From NCBI GenBank assembly GCA_030374805.1, contig JARGSG010000191.1:434001-498000 (forward strand): DNA of 64,000 nt, written 5' to 3'. Position 1 is the first letter of the stretch. Each line of letters opens with the position of its first letter. The notes below the pieces were generated by a model that had not been told where the DNA came from, searched no databases, and saw nothing but the letters and a program-made list of their open reading frames with translations. A program made the translations under genes and the position numbers. This DNA is from Gracilaria gracilis. Lineage: Eukaryota; Rhodophyta; Florideophyceae; Gracilariales; Gracilariaceae. This document shows positions 45,638-57,970 of this stretch, piece after piece.

Positions 45638-48540
45638 CCTGGATCGATTGTGGTATTCGGATCCTGTTCCCCCGTGACTACATCAGAGCGATCTCCGGAA
45701 GAGGAAACTAGGCTGTTCTGCTTTACTTGCTCCCGGAGCGGGGACGAAAAAACGCTGAATTTTCCTCTTTCTTGTTGTTTCCACGGTTCCTGTCTAACTT
45801 TCCTTATTTTCTAAGCTTCTAAGTCAGGAGGGACGAAGATTCACATCCATCAGAGCGTCTTTCAAGCATTAGAAGACCACAGTCGAAACAATGAACCTCC
45901 TCTGTGTTTTTTTGCGGTTCTTCTCTGAGATTGGACGGGTGCTCTACCGGGATTTGTTGAACGTTTGTGGTGTTTTCTTCTGAGATGATGGTCCGGACTG
46001 ACCTTGTATCCCAGAGTGAGCCGCTGGCTTGTAGCCAGGAAAGCAGTCATCTTTCGATCAACCATTGCATCCAGTTGCTTCTTCGAAAAATGAGTATTTT
46101 ACTGATGGGGCGCTGCCTGAGTAAGGTTGCGCAGAATCAATACAGCATCATCGAGATTTATGACTCAAAACGACGAAAAAGTTCATGACTTTGACTGACT
46201 GACCACTGCTATAGTAGCAGTAGCCAAAAACATTAGCCATGGTAGTCGAAAATGTCTGCGGTAGCCTTCTGAAGCCACCGTACGGACAACATGGGCCATA
46301 AGATGATCCGTTCACTTCTTCATAATATCACACTCCGGTTGCAACCAGCTTCTGTTCATTAACCAAAACTGTGCGTCTTTCTTTAAAAGCCCCTCCACAA
46401 ATTGCTATACTCAACTCTGGTGTCTTTTCCGCTCACTTGTTTTCCAATCACGCGAAATTAAACGTCTTCAATGTCTTCAAGAAGCATGAAGATGATATGA
46501 ATACTTCGTGAATACTTTGGAAGTGAATATCGTTAATTGCTTGGATATCTCACTTTGATCCGTGAAAAAAGTATTCACAAGTACGTCCCTGCCATTTGGG
46601 AAGGCGTTGCAGGCGCCCCCTGTATAGTAATCAAGGGCTCTGGGCTACTCACTGGTCTGAATGATCTCTCGAAGCGTAGAAGCTTACCCACCTGCCTAGC
46701 AATGCAAATATCTGTGGCCCCAACGGAGAAACGGAAGGGAGCAGACAGAAGGAAGAAAAACTTCTTCGTCCCTGCTAAGTTTGCCTCCTTTGTAAGTCTT
46801 TACCCGACGTTGCATATTTCTAACACGCTTCACTTTTTGCAGCATACGTCAGTTATTGGTTTAAAACTCCGGCGGTAGAACGAACGAAACCTTTATTTAC
46901 AACAGGTAAAAGCAGTCTCCAGGCGCAGGTGGCGCTTTGCGCTGCCGGCGAAAAGGCGATATCGCGAACGATGGCAGCAACGTATGGGCGCATTAGATGG
47001 CTGCGCCAGCGGAACATTTTTCTTTTTAGAATTGAGGACTTCTCTTTGCGAAAAATCCTATAAATATCTCTGTTTTGTACTTTATGCTCTTTTATTCACT
47101 CAAACTTTCTGGGCTTTTACAAAATGGTTTCAAGCTGATGGATACACATTTTATGAAGAGTAAATCCCAGTTTAATAACCGTACTATACAAAGAATCAGT
47201 TGCAAACTTATGGCTTCTCAATCTTACGTTTTACAAACTAGCTCACGCCTGGAAAATACACTCAGTTGGAATGCTCCTCTTTCGGTCCATTTGTGTATTT
47301 TAGCGGCAAAAAAGGATCAAACCTGACAACGCAAAATTAAATTTCGAATCTATAACACTTTCTTCTGCAACGCGGCGCTTTTTATAAACAATTGCCAGCC
47401 CTCTTTTCAAAAAGATAAACCTATTCTCACAATATGTCCCAGTTTTCAGGTTAATAATTCTTATAGTAAGTAGAAAAATATCTGGCCACTTCATGACTTC
47501 GTGTAATCAAAAAAACCAATTTCTTCACACACTAATGATATAAAATGCGAGGGTTTCAATTAAAAATATTTACGTGTACACTCACAGTTAACCGCTTATG
47601 GTTTGTTCGTTGCTGACGTCTTTCATCAACATTAGCATAAATGGCACTAGAACAATTTGGAACCGACTCTCAACACATATTCTATATTTTTCGCTAGTGC
47701 AATTTACAATTTCCTAAATAGACATAACCAAATCTTCGCATTGGATTCAATAGTGCTAAAAGTATCTTTGAACGTTACAAATGGCTATTTGCACCATATG
47801 AAATGAAAAAATTAGAAACAATCCGTCATTTTGTGTTTTTTAGCATTTTTCCATTAAGGCTACGCTTCCCAAAGGCTATATTTGGGCCTTTGACGTAATT
47901 CGGGGCTTTGATTCTTTTCAGTCTTTCGAGCTTCAACCAAACAACGCTTATCACCAGCACTCATGTACCGCCCTATCTTTGTTTCTCATAATTGAGCTAC
48001 ATGTAACTCAAATTTGCTCATTTCGACCAGTTTCACTGTCCGTTGAAACATATCTTTTTTCCAAGTATGGCTCTACACCATAGGTTCACAAATAGCGAAG
48101 AAAACAAGCATCCGAGGAAGTAAACATCTTGACATGGTCTCGGCCTCGCCTTAAAGACTTCTCATTGCTTTTTCCAAATTATGTGAGAACAACACAGCTA
48201 CCACACAACCGAAGAACTTTTACCCAAACCAGAGGTGTATATAAGACCGAGAAAGTCATGCAATCTGGTGAGCCAGTAGCCACACCGAAATAAGGTCGTG
48301 CTTCGAAGTGCTTTGTAGACCGCTTGCTTTGTGTTTGCCGCATGCATGCCTCCGTCTTTGCGTATGCAGACTGCGCTTGAGAGGAAATGTGTGATTCGTT
48401 CCAAAGTCAAGTCCAAGACGCCTTGTGCCTTCTTCGAGTAGCACGAAGCACATGGTATATACTTCAGGCAACTGGATTATCACGTGGGACGCTCTACGGC
48501 ATTTGAAAAACAACGAAGTCAGAAGACAATTTAGCTTAAA
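45638..48540. other. Long stretch without a recognisable gene
   Basis: The first 400 bases may include the leader or a short first exon of the transposase on the minus strand. TGACTGACTGACC at about 46190 resembles the TGAC-type subterminal motif of the hAT element at 49.2-52.1 kb. From about 46880 to 48190 the DNA is A+T-rich, with only short frames lacking motifs. I looked for terminal repeats of the large Plavaka unit here and found none I could pair. Confidence 0.4.
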
Positions 48541-49244
48541 AAAGCTTTTGAATCCAGGACTTCATAGGGCTGGGCGGCCTCCTGTGCTTCCCAAATAAGA
48601 GAACCAAATCATTAGGGAAAAAATGACTTCCGCGGCTCTGCGTGGTTTTGCAGTCAATATTTCTACCGCGAAGCACATAATGGCAAACATAGCAAGCGAT
48701 GGACGCAAAAGGTCTCGCCGTGGTCTACCCACTGACGACACTATACGCGCTTGGAGAGCAAAGAACCGTGATGTCACACTTCGCAACGCAAAAGCAAAGC
48801 ACATTACCAAACTTCTTGCTAGGAGCCAAACCCATTTGAGGCCCTACAAGGACTGCTTGGAAGGTGTGGAAGAATTGAACCCTGGTTTGTACACGAAACT
48901 TGAGTACGTCTGAAACCTTGATGAAACTGAAATCGATCTACAGTACGGAAAACACATCAAGAAATTTTGCACATCTTCTTCGCACAACGGTGGGTACCGC
49001 GGTACCACAGTAGCGCGTCGTTGTGGACGCCCTGTGACGATGGTAATCGCCGTTTCCGCATCGGGCATCAAAGCACTGCCAATCTTTTTCGTTGAGGGAA
49101 AAAATGTTATGTCCGGTTGGACACTTCCGCTTGATGAAAATAAATATCTGACGGAATACGGGCACCCGTATTTCTTCTGCTCAAAGAATTGGCTCCCGTG
49201 ACACTCAATGATAGTAGCGTCAGCAAAGGCTCTGTATCCAAAGA
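48541..49244 (+). pseudogene. pogo-like DDE transposase, N-terminal and first catalytic part
   Basis: In one frame with two stops, the order is a helix-turn-helix region (LLNPGLHRAGRPPVLPK, then AALRGFAVNISTAKHIMANI), a DNA-binding stretch LPTDDTIRAWRAKNRDVTLR, and the first catalytic region NLDETEIDLQYGKHIKKFC. This is followed by CGRPVTMVIAVSASGIKALP, all as in pogo-class (DDE_1) transposases. Sense continues to SVSKEVFP at 49250, where a hAT element is inserted, and resumes at 52124. Confidence 0.65.
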
Positions 49245-49252
49245 GGTTTTTC

Positions 49253-52115
49253 CAGGGCCGTATTTCTGACTACTATTTTTCGGCGTTCGAAGTCATATAG
49301 TCACCTGCTTTTGGTGGTTGTCAGTCAGAGTAGTCAGAACGTAGTCATTCAAGGTTTATAGGCTCAAACGGAGCAACATTTTACTCAGTAGTAGCCGTTG
49401 AACTCTCCAACACTTTTGTTGCAACTTTGGCAACAGTCTTGCGGAATGCAAACGCTCTTGGATGGAGAACAGAATGCTGTGGACCCTGAAAGTTCTCCAC
49501 CTCTGCTCGTACAAAAGATCCTAAAACTTCCGTCATTTCCAAGGTTCCAGACAAAAGGGTCTGTCTTTGGTTCCCTTCTATACGAACGAGATCACTAGAC
49601 AGTCTCTCAGCAGATGCTGAAGACGCTTGAGCCGATAAAGCTGCCCGTGCAATACGGTTGAAGGGTACTGGACTCACTAGTGCAGTTTGTTGGCTTGCCA
49701 CTTTCCAATATTTTAAAGCCATGTCAGGCTCTCGCCTGCCGTTTTCCTGCAATTTCGTGAACATTCCCCGACGGAAAAGGCTCCACATGGCTTTAAGCTC
49801 TTGTTTGTGACTCATTAAAGAATTATCCAGCTCAATACTTTCACGTACAACAGCATTGCTCACGATAGTTTTGTACTCTTCTTTTTCAGTCTCCGAGCAT
49901 GTCAAGAAGTCTAGTCCACATTCATTCCCGTCTAACAAAGAGGCTACATGAAAACGAAGAACTTGACGGGTTTTCCAGATGGTTTGAGGCGGTGTGTATG
50001 CGTGATCTTCATCATATATATCTGTCCCCTGTTCATTAACTGCTGGACACCAGTTTGCTGTGTACTCATCTACACGCTCCCACAAGTAGCCCAACCGCCT
50101 TTAAATATGATCTGCAAAGCCAATAGCCAAAAGCCTAGCCTGGTAGCGTACCAGATTCTTTGCCCTCACATCGTCTCTTTCTATATCTGCAGCAGTAGAA
50201 CTTACACGAGCTGGTATAGACAAACTGGTGTTTTCGTTCTGTGAGTCACCAACGCCAAGATCTAGAAATTCTGACCCTTCACTTTCAACCTGTATATCCA
50301 TTCGCTCCCCGAGAATATATAGGGTTTCGTATAATTCCCGGAAAAGTCTTGGTGTGCGAGAAAGCGTAACTTTTTTGTCTGCTTCCAATTGACGAGCCAC
50401 TCGCCTTACCTCGCCAAGAACAATTGTAAACTCTGCACGTGCGTCCTTTTGTTCATTGGTCAAATGCGGAAGTACATGCGCTCCAATATTAAGCTCTGTA
50501 GAGACAGAAAGTATATTGTCCATGCGCGTGAAATAGGTCAGCATTGCTCCGAGTTTGGAGTGCCACCTAGTAGGGATCTCATGTTTCAATTTCAGAATCC
50601 GATTGCACGTGATGCCTTCATCTAGTTGCTTTTTCAGAAGTAGCTGTGAGGCTTTTGGGTGTTGGTTGAAATACTTAGTAGCACCATCTACGTGTTCCAT
50701 CATCTTCTGCCATGGGGTACCTTCCTTGAATACGTCTTTCACAGCTAATGCAATAGTATGTACAACACACCGTACGGAACCTACGTAATTCGTCATTAAA
50801 TCGACAGCCAACGCTGTTGCAGGATCATTATCACTGGTTGCCGAGAACACATGAATATCATCGCTTCCCACAATAGGGCTTTGTTCTAATACCTCTTCCA
50901 TTATTGACCTAAGCTGTTCCCCATTTTTTGATGTGCTTTTCATGTTTAGTGTAGTTATAGGCAAGCTTCGGAACGTCCAATGTTTGTCTACAAAGTGCCA
51001 GGTCATTCCCAAAATCGGAGCATCCAATGCGGCACTCCAGCCGTCCAAAGTCAGCATCCTGTCATCGCTTCCTTCACTGAAACTTTGATAATTGAACAGA
51101 CGGCTTTATAAGTTTCCAATAGAAATGTGTCGACCGGCGTTTTGCTCGCAAAAAACAAACGAACACCACATACATCTAGCAAGCCTTGCAGCAGAGGCGA
51201 CCCTATTCTTGTTATAGAGGTTTCAGTAGCACACGCAAAAAGGACTGCCCCTATTGTTTGTAACAACTTAGGGTCAACGTCATCAGTGCTGTACGTCTCC
51301 AGCGGCGACCTCGAAGCTTGGAAGCCGGTTCTCTTCTCGAAGAAATTGGTGATGACACCAGTTCGGTTTCGACGCCTGTATTGTTCTCTTTCTTGACGAA
51401 ATATAGATTCTTTCCTTTTCAACGGAGAAGAAGAAAGGTTCTGACGTTGAAACTTGTCATAGAGTCTGACATGTTTGGTTTGATGGTGCTTAATTATGTG
51501 GGACGTAGAGAGATTTTGGTTCATTGCCCCTACAAAGTCACAGACCATGCACTTAAAGCTTACTTTTGAACCAATTTTGGGGGTACGAGCTGCGTGTGTG
51601 CTCCATGTTGAGGATCGTGCTTGAGTTTTTCCGGATTGTTGTGTCTGTCGGCGCTTCATTTGCTGATTTCGCTGCTTTTGAATGAGATTCTTGGCATTGA
51701 TTTGAAGGTTTGTAGGTGGTTGAGAGGGCGCTATAGCATATTGTGTGTCTTTCTTCTCCCTAGGGACAGTTAATGATGCACCAGAAGTGTGTTTTGGCAT
51801 CTCCAAATGTATTAAAGACACAAACGAGAAGCAAAGGTAGTCATTCGGAAAAGTAGGGAATCGCTCAAACTGGCTGGGAACGCTACTGTTTCAAGGTGGT
51901 GAGAAATCGTTCTCTCGGCCGACGGCGGAGAGAAATAACTTCAATTTTTGATCCCCACAGATCATCTCACGGCGCATATAGGCTCTATCGATTGTTCAAA
52001 ATGCTTCTTTATATACGATGACTACTTTGACTGACTACTTGTCGAAAAAAGGAGTCAGTCAGTCATATTCATGCCCATTTTCCTCCGTAGTCAGTCAGTC
52101 ACTAATATGGGCCTG
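49253..52115 (-). mobile_element. hAT element with intact ends inside the pogo-like transposase gene
   Basis: The element is bounded by GGTTTTTC on both sides (49245-49252 and 52116-52123), the 8-base duplication of the hAT superfamily. The terminal repeats are CAGGGCCGTATTTCTGACTA (left) and CAGGCCCATATTAGTGACTG (right, inverted), starting with the hAT-typical CAGG. Near the ends are repeated AGTCAGTCAGTC-type motifs on both sides, probable transposase-binding sites. The host gene reads across the empty site (VFP joined to LIVQHH). Length 2863 bases. Confidence 0.95.
49381..51821 (-). pseudogene. hAT transposase with one frameshift and one stop
   Basis: Segment 51051-51821 has the N-terminal zinc finger (FKCMVCDFVGAMNQ with H and H following, BED type). 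Segment 50101-51057 begins LTLDGWSAALDAPILGMTWH, followed by ATSDNDPATALAVDLM and RCVVHTIALAVKDVF (RNase H-like core). Segment 49381-50094 ends with the dimerisation region ALKYWKVASQQTALVSPVPF and SSASAERLSSDLVRIEGNQ. The first two overlap by 7 bases in different frames, and a TAA at 50101-50103 separates the last two in one frame. The termini are intact, so the element could be mobilised in trans. hAT transposases cut and paste DNA. Confidence 0.85.
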
Positions 52116-52123
52116 GGTTTTTC

Positions 52124-53115
52124 CATTGATTGTGCAACATCATTCCCAATTCATAAGGAATCATGTCCCTAAAGAAAAACGAGTTCTTTTGCTGCTCGAT
52201 GGACATTCCTCAAGGAATGGTGCAGCCTGGCTTCAAACAACCATAGATCCTATTATCGAGATTGTGCAGTCACCAGCTAATACAATTGATTTTCTTCAAC
52301 ATATAGACCAACATGTGAACAAGAGGTTCAAAACTACTGTTAGCAGTACACGGGATGAGCTTATGAACATACCAATTCTTCCGCTTACTGGAATTGGTAC
52401 CAAACTGATGCTTGTTGTGGCGGTTTGACGGAGTATTTTGGAGAAGGACGTAATCGACAGCTTTACCATATGCGCCCTGTGGCCGATGACCTATGGCTTT
52501 ATGAACTTCGAGTTTATTTCTGGAGCAATCCAAACTGCTACAGAAAACGAGTGCGTCGGAGAGCCCCTTGTGTCTTCCCCAAACGTGCGTCGCTCAATTC
52601 GTAAGAATGAAAATGGGACATACACAAGGATATCGGGGATTGCAAGCTCGAATATGGTGGCCGTAACAGCACGGAAAGAGATCAATGACATCCTGGTGAC
52701 GCATCCGACATCTACTGAAATTGTGTGCAAATACCCACGAGAGCCATGCTGAAATTCGCATGCAGCCAGCAGGAAGGGAAAAAATGTGTTGTGTCCCGGT
52801 TTACCGGCAAAGTAATTGAAGGTTGGCGATTTGATCGAGATTCGAAAAGCCAGAAAAGCAAAGAAAACGAGGCACAAGAGGAATGAAATTGTTGCAAATG
52901 ATGTGAACACGCATCACTCTGTGTGCGAGAAAGATGCCACTTCATCCTTGGAGAAGTTTTTTGAAAGGCTGGACGTTGAGAAAGGCCACGCAGAAATTTT
53001 GGAGGTATTCGTCGGAGAGTCGATTACAGTGTGGGACGATGAGGCTGTGCTTCTCAGTGAAGAGGAGAAAAATGCCGTGGCATCTCCCGCCAAGATGCCT
53101 GCTGGCCCAAATTGA
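52124..53115 (+). pseudogene. pogo-like DDE transposase, second half
   Basis: After the hAT element the sense resumes with VFPLIVQHHSQFIRNHVPKE, then RVLLLLDGHSSRNG (second catalytic Asp). SPANTIDFLQHIDQHVNKRF follows (third acidic position in the family's P.NT..LQP.D motif). Further frames carry the C-terminal tail (NGTYTRISGIASSNMVAVTA; EIRKARKAKKTRHKRNEIVA). Several frame changes show it was already decayed, or decayed after the insertion. Confidence 0.65.
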
Positions 53116-54860
53116 CCCTGATGTTTTCTCTGTTTAATTTTCTTTTGCTTGACCATATGCTTTTTAGTGGCGTTCATTTGAACAGTAAATTCTTTCTCCC
53201 CTTGGCCGGGGGCTTCAAGGCCGTTCTTGAGTACTCGAGACACTCCAAACACGTCGCTCAGTGATGTTTAGCAGGTGCTACCTCCCGAGGAAAAAAGCTG
53301 GCCAAAACTAGCCGATGGGAATGGTAATCCACGCTGAAGAGGTTCGGCATTGCTGATGATACTCAAATCAAACTTGTAATCATTTTGTGGGTTCTCAGAT
53401 ACAGAGATGCACACTCAATGTTTCATAGGCGCCTAAATTAAATGCTGGATTTTTAATCGGTTCAATTCCTTTCTAATGGCATACAATGACTGTTGTTGTT
53501 TTGTTGCATGAAAATGCTGGACACAAAGTCAGCAGTACTCCGCACTTCTTTAACCCTTTTGACATTGAAAAAGTTGTCCACAGAGGTAGACATAACAAAC
53601 ACCAATTACGACCGATAAAAAATACTGAAGTGGTTCATAACAGAACACCAGTTGATTGACGTACACACTTGTGTGAATGTAAGTCAATCAATTGCTTTCG
53701 TGCACTCTAAACAGGCCGCCCATGGCCATATCTGAATGGGCTCATAAAATAAACGTGCCTCACCTCTGGCTAGGACGCTGCCCCTTTCGCCGCTATTACT
53801 GTTATAGTATGAGCACCATACCGGGTTCATCATGGACGAAGATACCAAAGAAGAACATGATAAAGCGTCTGTGCTACAGAAGAAAACGGGCTGCAGTGAG
53901 ACCAATGGCTATGAAACGGAATGTACCACGTTTTCCTTCTTCGTCAGCGCCCAACATTCAGAGCCTCTTACACTGCTTGGACGTGAAAATTATTCTCATT
54001 CTCTCGTCTTGTCAGAGAAATTACAGTTCAAAATGAAGATGTAGCCCGTTGCCAGTGCGGCTGTACGCTTTGTAATTGGATGCCGCTTTGCAGCGCTCTG
54101 GTGAGGGGGACCAGGAAAGATCGTGACGAGCGCATGGTTGACCGCCTGTGGGCAGAGTGTCGCGCCGGGGCGGTTGCGCAATTCATTTCTATAGTTCACG
54201 CTGGCAGTGTATTGTTGTGCACTTGGCACGGCATTGAGCACAAGTGACACGTGTGTGGCACTCTCGTCTTGCAAAAGGCCAACGGATATCAACCCCGTGC
54301 CTCAAGGCAAAATGACTTCTGTTCCTACACTAACAGGGTCGAATCACTGAGCCCAATAAATAAACCAGAACGTTCAAAACGACGACCGAAGAGCGAGGTC
54401 GAAAGACAGGATTTTTTCCTAAATCCGTCTTTTCCATAGGAACATCTCTCAGATCTACAGGCGTGGTGCAACTATTAAAAATAATTATCAAACAAATCAT
54501 GAAAAAACTTAACACACACTTCAATCCCCCAGCACCAAGCTGGGTAGTCACAAATGTTCACAACAGTTAACTCCAGACCCAAGTATTATGTAAAGCCCCT
54601 TTAGGCAAAAACACATGTACTTCTTAGCGAAAATGAAAAGGGCTGTGAACCACAGACACTCATAAGCAATAATTCAAGCACTTCAACAAGAAACCAATCA
54701 CAAGAAACAAAATAAAACAAAACATATTAGTTAATGTAGTCAGTATATCCCAACAATTCTTCCTAGAACTAGTAAATATCCATCAGGCTGAGCATTTTCC
54801 TCACTTCTGAGAGGGACGCACATTTTTTCAATATGTCTCCGGTCTGTAGACTTCTCGGGA
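53116..54860. other. Stretch without a recognisable gene
   Basis: Short frames at 53692-54044 and 54251-54439 show no motif. The region is A+T-rich after 54430. No terminal repeats of the flanking elements could be paired here. Confidence 0.4.
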
Positions 54861-56500
54861 TACGTTACAGCTTAACAACTTGCCTTTCTCTAGGTCCCGC
54901 ACATGATGCATCTTTAAATCGATGTGCTTTTTGCGACGATATCTCTGGAATCGTGGTGAAAGCAAAAGCAGCCGAGCTTTCATTCATGATTTTGTGGCCT
55001 CGAACCATAGATCCAAGGCTGAATTTGTGCGAGTTCAAAATACATCTTTCGTATCCGCGAAAGGTCTTTCGCGCAAATAGAAAGAGCAATATACTCTGCC
55101 TCTGTCGAAGACAGCGCAATGACAGTTTGCCGTTCCGATTTCCTCAGGACAGGTGCGTCGTTGGCGACGATGACGTACCCCGTTGTAGATTTACGAGTCT
55201 CAATACATCCCCCCAAATCGGCGTCAGCGTACGCACAGAGTGAGGCGGGAGAAATAGTTCGGTTGGATGGGTAATAAAGTCCGTAATTAATAGTCCCAGC
55301 TAAAGATCTAAATAATCTTTTGAGAAGGAAAAAATGACTTTCACATGGGTTATGTAAGTTCTTTGAAAGCGCTGAGAGGGGATAGGAAAGGTTAAGGCGG
55401 ATAGATACAGAAATGTAAAGTAATGCACCAATTTTGTACCTGTACTTCGCATGATCATCTGTCGAAAGAGTGACGTCATGTCCACCAGATGGCAGTACAT
55501 TGGCAGCCTTAGAGAAAGGTGATCCTACTGCATTGCAATGATGCACACCAAATTTCTTTAGTACTTGCAGCGCATATCCATATTGATTGACCTTAATGTC
55601 GGAAGGGGACCCCTGAATATTCCAACCGATGAATGACTTCAGCTCCCATAGAGCTTCACATTAAAAGTTGCAGATAGTTTATGTTTGAAGTCATATAGGA
55701 ATTTGGCATTGTTTGCAGCGAATGCGCAGTCGTCGACTATAACAGCCAAGATCAAGAAGTTGTCCTGCTCGAGAAACATGAAGACGCGAGAGTCGAGGGT
55801 TGATGACACAAAGTTCCATGACATCAGAGCTTCAGAAAATAGGGAATCTCATATAATTCCATCTTGGACAGCACTGTAAATGGAGTTAAGGAGTTTGCAG
55901 AAATGGCCTGGCTTTTCCAAAATGCCGGTGGAGTTGGATGTTTGTTCCATAATTATCGGAACATCCAGTTTTCCATATAAGTAGGCGTTCGAGATGTCTG
56001 CTCCCTCCAGTAAAAGGTTTTCGCTGCCGCAACTGAGAGAATAATGCGTGGTGCCTCGTGACAAGCTATTGGCGCATAATTGTTAAATGGGTCAAAGTCG
56101 ATGAAGGGCTTCTGCTTGTCTCCCCGTAGACAGCAGCGCGCCTTCCTCAAGAACTTCTTCCCGATTGTATCCAACATCTTCTCTTTGAAGACCCAAGTGT
56201 ACGGAACCGGTTTCATCCAGGATTCCCTGGGAATAAGTTCTCAAGTGTTCCGCCGAATGAGTGCGTTCCTCTCGCGGTCGATGGCCTCACACCAACCGGG
56301 ATCCTTGCACGCTTCCTTGAAACTACTTGGAACGTTGGGGTCGTACACAGTTTTCTTGGAGACCCATAAATTTGAAAAGTTATGCGCGATTGTTGTCATC
56401 GTCTTTACCAAGTGGTCTTCCAAGACAGGACCGATATTGGTCTGTGAGCTATGGTACGTCTCATCTGTCTCCTTTTGGAGAGTTATAACCTCCAGGAGGT
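54860..56500 (-). pseudogene. Ty1/copia reverse transcriptase-RNase H, heavily decayed
   Basis: Read leftward on the minus strand: YTWVFKEKMLDTIGKKFLRK and RCCLRGDKQKPFIDFDPFNN (RT start), ACHEAPRIILSVAAAK, then VIVDDCAFAANNAKFLYDFK (the catalytic DD in a DDC form). The segment with KYRYKIGALLYISVSIRLNL follows, then RNase H (ETRKSTTGYVIVANDAPVLR, TVIALSSTEAEYIALS). This is the copia order. It is broken by many frameshifts and stops. No LTRs were identified. It abuts a DDE transposase fragment at about 56500, suggesting it was inserted there. Confidence 0.8.
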
Positions 56501-56509
56501 TGAAGACGT

Positions 56510-57036
56510 TTGGAAGAGAAGAGCCTCTTCACATGTTCTGCATTATCAGCTGCTATCTTCCCCCCCTGCCTAGACCGCATCTTACAAAACGTTATGTCGC
56601 GATGTCACGCTCTAAACTCACGGACTCAGTCGTCACTTGGGAATTTATTTGTGAATCCTTCCCGTTCATCATTGGAAATTTCTGTGGCAACCGATATCAG
56701 CGATTCCCGTGATACGGAAAACCCATGGATCTCGCAAACTTTAAGCCTTACAATTATTGCCCGCTGTTCCACATATGTGAGCAGTGGTTTGCGGCCATGC
56801 TTGAGGTCATACTTGTAGTCATCATATGGCATTCTGTCTTTCTCTGCAAGATCCATGGTTTTTTTCAGCCTATCTATAGTTCCCATGCACAAGTTGGTTG
56901 CTCTGAAAATTGCGTGGTATGACTGTCTGTCTCTCAAAAGCAATAAAGCGTGTGGGTGGTTGTAACGAGTTTGTTCTTCGATTAGTTGTCGTCGTTTTTG
57001 ACGAAGAGTCACCCGTCGCATAAAACTCGTTGCCAT
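56510..57036 (-). pseudogene. DDE transposase N-terminal fragment
   Basis: ATG 57036 opens 136 codons: a basic start (MRRVTLRQKRRQLIEEQTRY), a helical region, then GRKPLLTYVEQRAIIVRLKV, IHGFSVSRESLISVATEISN and EGFTNKFPSDD. This is the helix-turn-helix and spacer layout seen in the 48.6-kb transposase, but not the same sequence. In another frame the sense goes on (KMRSRQGGKIAADNAEHVKR) and stops where copia sequence begins. The rest of the gene was not found in the window. Confidence 0.55.
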
Positions 57037-57604
57037 GACGTTTTGAAGTCTTTGAATCGACCTGCGATGTGCCGAATGTTATGGGCAAGGGCTTTTCTAG
57101 TTCCGAGCGACTTTTAATGTTGTAGTGCATTGCGTTGAACAACATGTGATAGAGTTATTGCTATAAAGAAGTTTATTTATTTGTTGGCTGTTGTACGGAA
57201 TTTGGAGACGAGAGAGCGTCTTTAATGGCGCTGAATTCTTAGGGATGTGTAGGGGAAGGTGCGGCAAAACCAGCAAAGTGCTGATGCGGTAGATTTGCGG
57301 CTATTATGATCTACAAAGATTGGATGCACCTACAGGGGGTCAGTGCACCACGTTAGCCTTATGGACCACAATACCCTTCTGGGGAAGGTACCGTTTGTAA
57401 CAAAGTTTTATGTGGTACTGATATGAATAGGTTTAACTAGAAAAAGATGTTGATTGAATTTTTTCACAGCGCTAAGCTATATTAATGAGATGTCTACATT
57501 TCATGATTTTATGTTTGCTTCTGAGTCTAAGGACGGTGGCAGGGTAAAAGAACTGACGACTGAAAGTGGTTATAAAGAGTTTAGGTTGTTCAAGAGAGGC
57601 GTTA
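57037..57604. other. Stretch without a recognisable gene
   Basis: The DNA between the transposase fragment and the Harbinger element is A+T-rich with no frame carrying a motif. A frame at 57454-57747 crosses the Harbinger terminus and is therefore unlikely to be a gene. Confidence 0.4.
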
Positions 57605-57970
57605 GAGCACGTCTACCGGTGGTGGAAATCACACAATTTGTTATTTTTGGCCCGCCGTGGCAACCGTACCGGTGGTGCAAAAATCGTTTTGGCGGTGTAA
57701 AAAGACATCGGCGGTGTATTTCCATGTCTATCTTTGACCGAAAATAAACCTGGAAGTACACCGCCAACGCCTTTTTTTCATTGCAATTAAACAATGAATT
57801 GCCCAATCAGAGCGCTGTGTGCATTTTTGACCATGACTTGCGCCAAAGCCTTCAGCCTCCCGCCAACCTTCTCGACATCTTCTTGACGTCCGCTCACCGC
57901 CAATGAAGATCGGCTGACGTTCTTTGCCGACATCACACGAAACACTTGATACCTCAAGCTTGCCCCCAAC

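Noticed and set aside
43000-46600. Right terminal repeat of the proposed large element
   Set aside because: I searched by eye for an inverted partner of sequences near 22.3-23.7 kb and found none convincing, so no boundaries are claimed.
57454-57747. Plus-strand frame of 97 codons
   Set aside because: It spans the left terminal repeat of the Harbinger element, so it cannot be an ancestral gene.
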